NCBI GenBank assembly: GCA_000525025.1
Contig: JCKJ01000001.1
Span: 558,001 to 622,000 of the forward strand
From: Methylophilaceae bacterium 11
GTDB lineage: Bacteria; Pseudomonadota; Gammaproteobacteria; Burkholderiales; Methylophilaceae
Length of the DNA: 64,000 bases
Direction: 5' to 3'
Below are positions 58,604 to 64,000 of the stretch, piece after piece. The notes beneath the pieces were generated by a model. The model saw only the letters and a list, made by a program, of their open reading frames with translations. It was not told where the DNA came from and did no database searches. Every line of letters starts with the position of its first letter. Positions within the stretch are counted from its first letter, which is position 1. The position numbers and the translations under genes are program-made.

Positions 58604-59417
58604 ACCATACTTTGCTGCTGTAGCCAAAGGATTCACCATTGTCGAGATGATCGTGGTGATTACGGTAGTAGGCATTTTGGCAGCTGGTGCGGCCACGTTT
58701 ATTCGTAACCCTACCCAAGCTTATTTTGATGTGGAAAATTACGCCAATCTGACCGACCGTGCAGATACGGCCCTGCGCCGTATGTCGCGTGAGATGCGCA
58801 ATGCCTTGCCCAACAGCGTGCGCGCTACTACCAATGGCGCCGATAGTTTTATAGAGTTTATTCCAGTGACGGCTGCTGGACGTTACCGCGCAGAGGTTGG
58901 TACGAGTGCCAGTGATAATCCGCTGGATTTTAGTTTAAGCGCCGATAGCTTTGATGTATTGGGCACGCCGCTGCTGATTGCCGGTGGGCAGCAGTTGGTG
59001 ATTTATAACTTAGGCGTGACGGGTGTAGATGCTTACGAAGGCAGCAATCGGCGCACACTGACCACTGCCGGCACACTTAGCACGCTCAGTTTCAGTGGGA
59101 ATGCTTTTCCTCAGCCATCTCCTTCCAGCCGTTTTTATGTGGTGGCTACTGCCACTACGTTTGCTTGCGATATGACCAATCGTCGACTGATGATGTATAG
59201 CGGATACGCCATTCAAAGCGCGCAACCCGCAAGTATTGGCGCACTGAATGCATTGACAACCGGTCGTCAAATTGCGGCCAATGTGGCCAGTTGTCAGATG
59301 CGCTATATTCCCGGGGCGCTACAACGCAGCGGTATTGTGGTGATTTATTTAGGTCTGTCACAAGATACGGCCAGAGTGAATTTGATGCATCAAGTCAATG
59401 TGGTGAACTCGCCATGA
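58587..59417 (+). CDS. mshO: Minor pilin of the MSHA locus (MshO-like)
   Basis: Prepilin site KG-FTIVEMIVVITVVG after a 15-residue leader, then LTDRADTALRRMSREMRNALPNS, the MshO/GspJ-like block. 276 residues. Overlaps the next start by 4 bp (ATGA). Confidence 0.88.
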   Translation: MRRPSKPYFAAVAKGFTIVEMIVVITVVGILAAGAATFIRNPTQAYFDVENYANLTDRADTALRRMSREMRNALPNSVRATTNGADSFIEFIPVTAAGRYRAEVGTSASDNPLDFSLSADSFDVLGTPLLIAGGQQLVIYNLGVTGVDAYEGSNRRTLTTAGTLSTLSFSGNAFPQPSPSSRFYVVATATTFACDMTNRRLMMYSGYAIQSAQPASIGALNALTTGRQIAANVASCQMRYIPGALQRSGIVVIYLGLSQDTARVNLMHQVNVVNSP

Positions 59418-59974
59418 AAAACATCAAGCCTGATTTAAGCACACCTATTGTTGTCGCACCTTGCCGTACAAGATGTACTGTCTTCGGTGCGCCGTCCCGC
59501 CTGCGCCTCAATCAGACTAGGCGGACAGCAAAATACGCACAGGGCTTTCTATTACCCGCTGCCATTTTCTTGGTGGTCATATTGGCTGCCTTGGGTGCGT
59601 ATGCAGTCAATATCAGCACTTTGCAACAGGCGGGTTCCGCGCAAGATGTACAGGGTGCGCGCGCTTATCAAATGGCAAGGGCAGGGGTGGAGTGGGCGGC
59701 TTTTCAAGTGCTGGCGCCGGGTACGGCCAGTTTAGGTAATTGCCCGGCCAGCCCAACAGTATTGAATATGGAAGGGTTTGCCGTGAGTGTGACATGTACA
59801 CGCTCGGCAGATTACTTTGAGCAAGGCGCCGACCATACCATTGCAATGTACGATATTGTGGCCACTGCAGATTTTGGTACTGTTGGAACCGCCGGTCATA
59901 TCCAACGGCAAGTGATCGTGACATTGAGCAAATGCCGCGGTACCGATGCCAGCCCGGCATACCAATGCGGCTAA
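59414..59974 (+). CDS. mshP: MSHA biogenesis protein MshP
   Basis: 186 residues. QGFLLPAAIFLVVILAALGA is the PilX/MshP-like N-terminal helix, but it is preceded by a 43-residue basic leader rather than the usual ten or so. No in-frame ATG lies closer. A PilX-like body (ARAYQMARAGVEWAAFQVL) follows, and disulfide cysteines near the end. Coupled to mshO. Confidence 0.82.
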   Translation: MKNIKPDLSTPIVVAPCRTRCTVFGAPSRLRLNQTRRTAKYAQGFLLPAAIFLVVILAALGAYAVNISTLQQAGSAQDVQGARAYQMARAGVEWAAFQVLAPGTASLGNCPASPTVLNMEGFAVSVTCTRSADYFEQGADHTIAMYDIVATADFGTVGTAGHIQRQVIVTLSKCRGTDASPAYQCG

Positions 59975-60080
59975 GGCTGCGCAGCTGATTTACGGCATAA
60001 ACCTCCCCTTGTTTTAGGCTTTAATCTACACCGCCTAGTAGCATAATTTCTCAATCTACCATGATTGGGACTATGAGACT

Positions 60081-63065
60081 TTGGAAGCAACGCGATTACA
60101 ACAGTGGCTGAACAGGCGTGTAGGCGATGCACAAGCGGTGCAGCGTGCTGCCTGTTGGTTATTGCTGATGGTGCTATTTTGCGCGTATCAGCCTGCGTTA
60201 GCGGCTACCGTTGAATTCAATAGCACTGGCGGCACCTCTGCCACCAATGGTTTGCATTTCTATATCAATGAGAACACGCAGTTACAAGTGCGTCGCTTAA
60301 ATAATACGGGGCAAGTGTATTCCCCCACCGTACTGCCAGCCAGCACCAATCTAGATAACGGGATTTTCTTGCGTGCAAACGGTAACATTTATGGGCCTGA
60401 TCATAATGTCACCACCTTTGCTGCCACCGGTGGTATGTATAGCACGGCTACGATATCTGCTGTGTCTCCTCCAAACCCTTCTAGTGCTGGCGATCAACAA
60501 ATAGCCACTAGCAATTTTGGTATTACTTTAGGGCCACAAGTCAGTGTGGTTTGGAAATATACCAACCCCTATGATTTTATTACGGCAGAAGTCACTATCG
60601 TGATACCGCTGCTATATGCAGTGAGTGCTTCCAACCCTGTGCGTTACTATCATGTGGTCGATACGTATCTGGGCGGGAGCGATAACGGTTGTGGTGTACG
60701 CTATACCGATAGCAATGGTAAACAGGTGGTGGGTACCTATCCACCGGCTTCTGGTACGACATGTCCTTCCAGTACTGCCATTCCAACAGGCGTTAGCATT
60801 GTAGAGTCGTTTCGTGAGCGCAGCGGTATGACGTTTTCTAATTATTGCGCCAACACTTGGAGCAGCTTTTGGGTCAACGGTGGTGTCAATTGTTCTATCT
60901 TGCAGGCGGCCAACCTAAGCAATGCTATCAGCTCCACTTATCAAGATACCGGTGTAGGGATTCAATACAACTTTACGGCACCAGGCACGTATACCTTTAG
61001 TTATGATTTTGTGGTGGGATCACCCGCTGTACCGCCTTACGATCATTTGGAGATTCGCCACCCCGGTAGCACCACTTTGTGCCCAACCAATGTCACCGTA
61101 TTGGCCTGCACTTCCGCCACTGTGCCTTGCCCAGCGGCTAATATTGTCAGCTCCGGCAGCCTGTCTGGCAGTATTCGCGCTACGCCTGCCGCACCAACCA
61201 TTAACGAAAATCCAGACCCATTTACCGTTGGTTCAGGCTCACCGATTACCACAGTCAGCTTGACCGGCACCGGTGCTGGCACTTTCACGTTGTCCAGTAA
61301 CGGGCTCACTACAACTCCGCTCAATGGCACCAAATGCTGGAACACCAGTAACAACACAGCGAGCTGCGCATACACTATTAGCAATGTGGCATGCGTGAGT
61401 AATTTTGAGTGCTTGGAGACAGGTCTCACCTATCAAAATCTCAATAGCAGCCCATCCTCTCGCAATCCGCTTTACACCGAAGTATCAGGCGCTGGGTTTA
61501 AGTTTGATGTGGTGGCGCTGCAAAGTGATGGCTCGCAAGCCACAACCTATACCGCTAGCTCTGGTGTGACGGTAGAGCTGTTTGATGACAGCGCCACGCC
61601 GCAGCCTGCATGCAGTGCTTACAGTGGCGCCATTGCCAGCCAGAGCGTCACCTTTACCTCAGGCAATAATGGCCGTATTACGGTGCCCTCCAATTTTGTC
61701 TTAAACAATGCCTATCGCAAATTACGCTGTCGCGTGCGCGATACCGGTGTTGCTGTGTCCGGCTGCTCTTCAGATCAGTTTGCAGTGCGCCCGTCTAGCT
61801 TTACCGTAACTGCCACCGGTAGTGCCGATGCAGATACCAACGGTGTGAGTACCACGGCGACACCACGCGTGCGTGCAGGCGCCAACTTTAGCTTGACGGC
61901 AAGCACTGGCGTGGTGGGCTATAACGGCACGCCCCAAATCGACAATAGCAAGGTCACCGCACATGCAAGTGCTGTAGATGAGGGCACGGTTACAGGTCTC
62001 TTTAGCGTGGCCAATCCAACGACTGGCATCGCCACCGGCAGTGCATTTACCTACAGTGAGGTCGGCTATTTTAGGTTGTCCCAGTATGGGGTATTTGATA
62101 ATACGTTTACCTCGGTAGATTCAACAAATGGTGATTGCGCCACCGGCTTTAACAGCAGTGGCAGCAAGGTTGGCTGTAGCTTTGGTAATGCCGTCAACAC
62201 ATCTTATTTTGGACGATTTATCCCAGACCATTTTGCTGTGACTTTGCCAGCAGCAACCCCTGCTTGTAGTGCAGTGTTTACGTATTTTGGACAAGATGGA
62301 TTGAGCACAGCGTTTAGTTTGGCAGCACAAAGTGTGACCAATACCACCACGCAGAATTACAACGGTACCTATGCAAAATTAGGTGTGAACAGTTGGTCAA
62401 ACTTTAACTTTAGCGCAGCCACATTGCCATCTGGCAGTGCGCTGAGCGGTAGCGCTAACGCGCCTACTGGCACTTGGGCTAACGGCGTTGCTAGTGTAGT
62501 AGCCAAACATATTGTGGGCAGACCCACCGCTGCAACTGCACCAACCAATATCACCATCAGTGCTGCACCTATCGATGCTGATGGCGTGACCATGCCAGTC
62601 ACGGCTGTGGCGCCGGCTAGCCCATTCCGTTTTGGACGCTTATTTATAGCCAATAGCTATGGCTCTGAATTACTGCCCTTAACGGTGCCTGTGGAAGCGC
62701 AGTATTGGACTGGCTTGGCCTACCAGCGTAATCAAGATGATAGCTGTAGCGCTGTGCCCGCAACCAGTTTGGAAATGCGCAACTACCGCGTCAGTCTCAA
62801 TCCGTGTGAAACCCAATTAAGCGGTGCAGGCAGTATGAGTAATGGCAAGGCCAATTTACGTTTAAGCAAGCCGGGTGCTGGCAATAGCGGCAGTGTGGAG
62901 TTGAAAGCAAATCTGAATACGGCTACTGGCCAAACCTGTAATGGCGCTGTAGAAAGCTCGGCAATTTCTGCGGCAACCCCTTGGTTTGGTAACGTCAACC
63001 CAACGGCCCGTGCCACATTTGGTATTTATAAAAGCCCGGTGATTTATTTACGTGAGAATTTTTAG
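60081..63065 (+). CDS. mshQ: MshQ-like large pilus-locus adhesin/biogenesis protein (DUF6701)
   Basis: 994 residues, Ser/Thr/Ala/Gly-rich and exported (AACWLLLMVLFCAYQPALA signal, cleaved before ATVEF). The C-terminal ~500 residues are DUF6701-like (RNPLYTEVSGAGFKFDVVAL, RDTGVAVSGCSSDQFAVRPSSF, RFIPDHFAVTL, FGRLFIANSYGSELLPL). It lies after mshP as in Vibrio. Start uncertain: TTG 60081 or GTG 60138; the overlapping ATG 60073 is out of frame. Likely surface-exposed tip or adhesin, inferred. Confidence 0.82.
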   Translation: MEATRLQQWLNRRVGDAQAVQRAACWLLLMVLFCAYQPALAATVEFNSTGGTSATNGLHFYINENTQLQVRRLNNTGQVYSPTVLPASTNLDNGIFLRANGNIYGPDHNVTTFAATGGMYSTATISAVSPPNPSSAGDQQIATSNFGITLGPQVSVVWKYTNPYDFITAEVTIVIPLLYAVSASNPVRYYHVVDTYLGGSDNGCGVRYTDSNGKQVVGTYPPASGTTCPSSTAIPTGVSIVESFRERSGMTFSNYCANTWSSFWVNGGVNCSILQAANLSNAISSTYQDTGVGIQYNFTAPGTYTFSYDFVVGSPAVPPYDHLEIRHPGSTTLCPTNVTVLACTSATVPCPAANIVSSGSLSGSIRATPAAPTINENPDPFTVGSGSPITTVSLTGTGAGTFTLSSNGLTTTPLNGTKCWNTSNNTASCAYTISNVACVSNFECLETGLTYQNLNSSPSSRNPLYTEVSGAGFKFDVVALQSDGSQATTYTASSGVTVELFDDSATPQPACSAYSGAIASQSVTFTSGNNGRITVPSNFVLNNAYRKLRCRVRDTGVAVSGCSSDQFAVRPSSFTVTATGSADADTNGVSTTATPRVRAGANFSLTASTGVVGYNGTPQIDNSKVTAHASAVDEGTVTGLFSVANPTTGIATGSAFTYSEVGYFRLSQYGVFDNTFTSVDSTNGDCATGFNSSGSKVGCSFGNAVNTSYFGRFIPDHFAVTLPAATPACSAVFTYFGQDGLSTAFSLAAQSVTNTTTQNYNGTYAKLGVNSWSNFNFSAATLPSGSALSGSANAPTGTWANGVASVVAKHIVGRPTAATAPTNITISAAPIDADGVTMPVTAVAPASPFRFGRLFIANSYGSELLPLTVPVEAQYWTGLAYQRNQDDSCSAVPATSLEMRNYRVSLNPCETQLSGAGSMSNGKANLRLSKPGAGNSGSVELKANLNTATGQTCNGAVESSAISAATPWFGNVNPTARATFGIYKSPVIYLRENF

Positions 63066-63084
63066 AGTTTGAAAAGGCAACGAT

Positions 63085-63999
63085 ATGCAATGGTTTAAAC
63101 AACAGAAGCAGCAGGCATGGACCGCTATTCGTACCACCGGAGAGGTGACGACGATTGTGCAAGTGATGCGACGCACGGGCGAAAAGCCGCTGGTGAATTT
63201 TGCGCATATTGAGCCCAGCAATGCGCGTGAAACCAAAGACGCAATCGCCCTTGCCAAAAAGTACAAACTCAAACATGCACGTTGCAGCTTTGTGCTCAAC
63301 GCCAAAGATTACCAATTGCTGCAAGTGGAATCGCCCAACGTACCGGAACAAGAACGTAAAGAAGCATTGCGTTGGAAAATCAAAGACATGGTGGATTACC
63401 CAGTTGAGCAAGCCACGTTGGATTATATGAAGATTCCGCAAGATCCAGCTTACCCCAACAAGCAAGACTACGTGTATGCCATGGTCGCTAAAAATGTATT
63501 GGTGAGTCAGTTATACAACACCTTTGCCGATGCCGATATTCATTTACAGGCAATAGATGTGCGGGTGGCCGCGCAACGTAATATTGCCGCGTTATTGGAA
63601 GAGAAAGACCGTGGATTGGCCATGCTGAGCTTTGGGCGCGATGGCGGCTTACTCACTTTTACATCGGGCGGAGAGCTTTACCACACCCGTTTTATTGAGA
63701 TTGAAGAAGAACGCAGTGCCGGTGCGTATGAGCGCATTGCCTTAGAGCTGCAACGCTCGCTGGATAATTTTGACCGCCAGTTTCCATTCATTACGGTGAA
63801 TAAGTTACTGGTCGCGCCGTGCGAAGACCGCGATGCTTTGTTGCAGCATTTGAAAAGTGCGTTGTACACACAGGTAGCCAGCTTTGAATTGGAAGATGTT
63901 GTGGACTTTGCATCTGGTGTTGCTGTCGACGGGCTGACCAAACAGGCTTTGGTGTTACATACCATAGGCGCGGCATTACGTGAGGAGGTAGCAGCATGA
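63085..63999 (+). CDS. mshI: MSHA biogenesis protein MshI
   Basis: 304 residues, PilM-like actin-fold protein of the inner-membrane alignment complex. KKYKLKHARCSFVLNAKDYQ, VPEQERKEALRWKIKDMVDYPVEQA, and LELQRSLDNFDRQFP are typical. Here it follows mshQ, whereas in Vibrio mshI-N precede mshE. An overlapping ATG at 63996 with GAGGAGG upstream probably begins mshJ beyond the window. Confidence 0.88.
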   Translation: MQWFKQQKQQAWTAIRTTGEVTTIVQVMRRTGEKPLVNFAHIEPSNARETKDAIALAKKYKLKHARCSFVLNAKDYQLLQVESPNVPEQERKEALRWKIKDMVDYPVEQATLDYMKIPQDPAYPNKQDYVYAMVAKNVLVSQLYNTFADADIHLQAIDVRVAAQRNIAALLEEKDRGLAMLSFGRDGGLLTFTSGGELYHTRFIEIEEERSAGAYERIALELQRSLDNFDRQFPFITVNKLLVAPCEDRDALLQHLKSALYTQVASFELEDVVDFASGVAVDGLTKQALVLHTIGAALREEVAA

Positions 64000-64000
64000 G

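Overview
The window looks like a chromosomal segment of a betaproteobacterium. It is about 45% GC (estimated by eye), dense in housekeeping genes, and its gene groupings (rpsT/murJ-ribF-ileS-lspA, rplU-rpmA-obgE-proB, envC-gpmI-rhodanese-grxC-secB-gpsA-trmL) fit the methylotrophic family Methylophilaceae best. That family assignment is inference from gene content and order; there is no rRNA or methanol dehydrogenase gene here to confirm it.

Layout. 1-9 kb: the 5' part of tgt (minus strand, cut by the window edge), pssA, leuA behind a probable Leu-rich leader ORF, a YedA-like exporter with an overlapping HAD phosphatase, a stand-alone DUF2235 protein, a CcsA/YpjD-type membrane protein and ffh. 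9.1-14.9 kb: tRNA-Lys(TTT) followed by a fecI-fecR-TonB-receptor cassette bounded by two perfect 55-bp direct repeats. Each repeat carries the last 12 nt of the tRNA plus its terminator. fecI is preceded by a textbook sigma-54 promoter and a cluster of short dyads. 14.9-28.8 kb: an EamA exporter, rplU-rpmA-obgE-proB, purEK, a prohibitin-like protein, rpsT with an H1-like tail, murJ broken by a 20-bp tandem duplication, ribF-ileS-lspA, and a YedY-like molybdopterin protein.

28.9-40.6 kb is more accessory: an orphan PEP-CTERM protein, DUF808, a DUF2946 / TonB receptor / PepSY trio that looks like a metal-uptake unit, an overlapping HD-GYP and PAS-GAF-GGDEF-EAL pair for cyclic-di-GMP, and a sialidase-fold secreted protein. 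40.6-53 kb: clpB with a heat-shock promoter, a lytic transglycosylase, lipoproteins, YjbQ, a small DUF4157 protein, envC, gpmI, rhodanese, grxC, secB, an SH3 protein, gpsA, a hypothetical protein and trmL. 53.1-64 kb: a MSHA-type type IV pilus locus in the order mshE-G-(F)-B-A-C-D-O-P-Q-I, running out of the window. mshE carries two MshEN c-di-GMP-binding motifs, which may connect it functionally to the c-di-GMP enzymes at 35-39 kb.

The strongest candidate for something new is the 5.7-kb tRNA-Lys-bounded cassette. It is an integrase-free unit with island-like ends carrying a cell-surface-signalling uptake system, whose ECF sigma gene itself appears to be under sigma-54 control. Next are the murJ frameshift and the putative leuA leader peptide.
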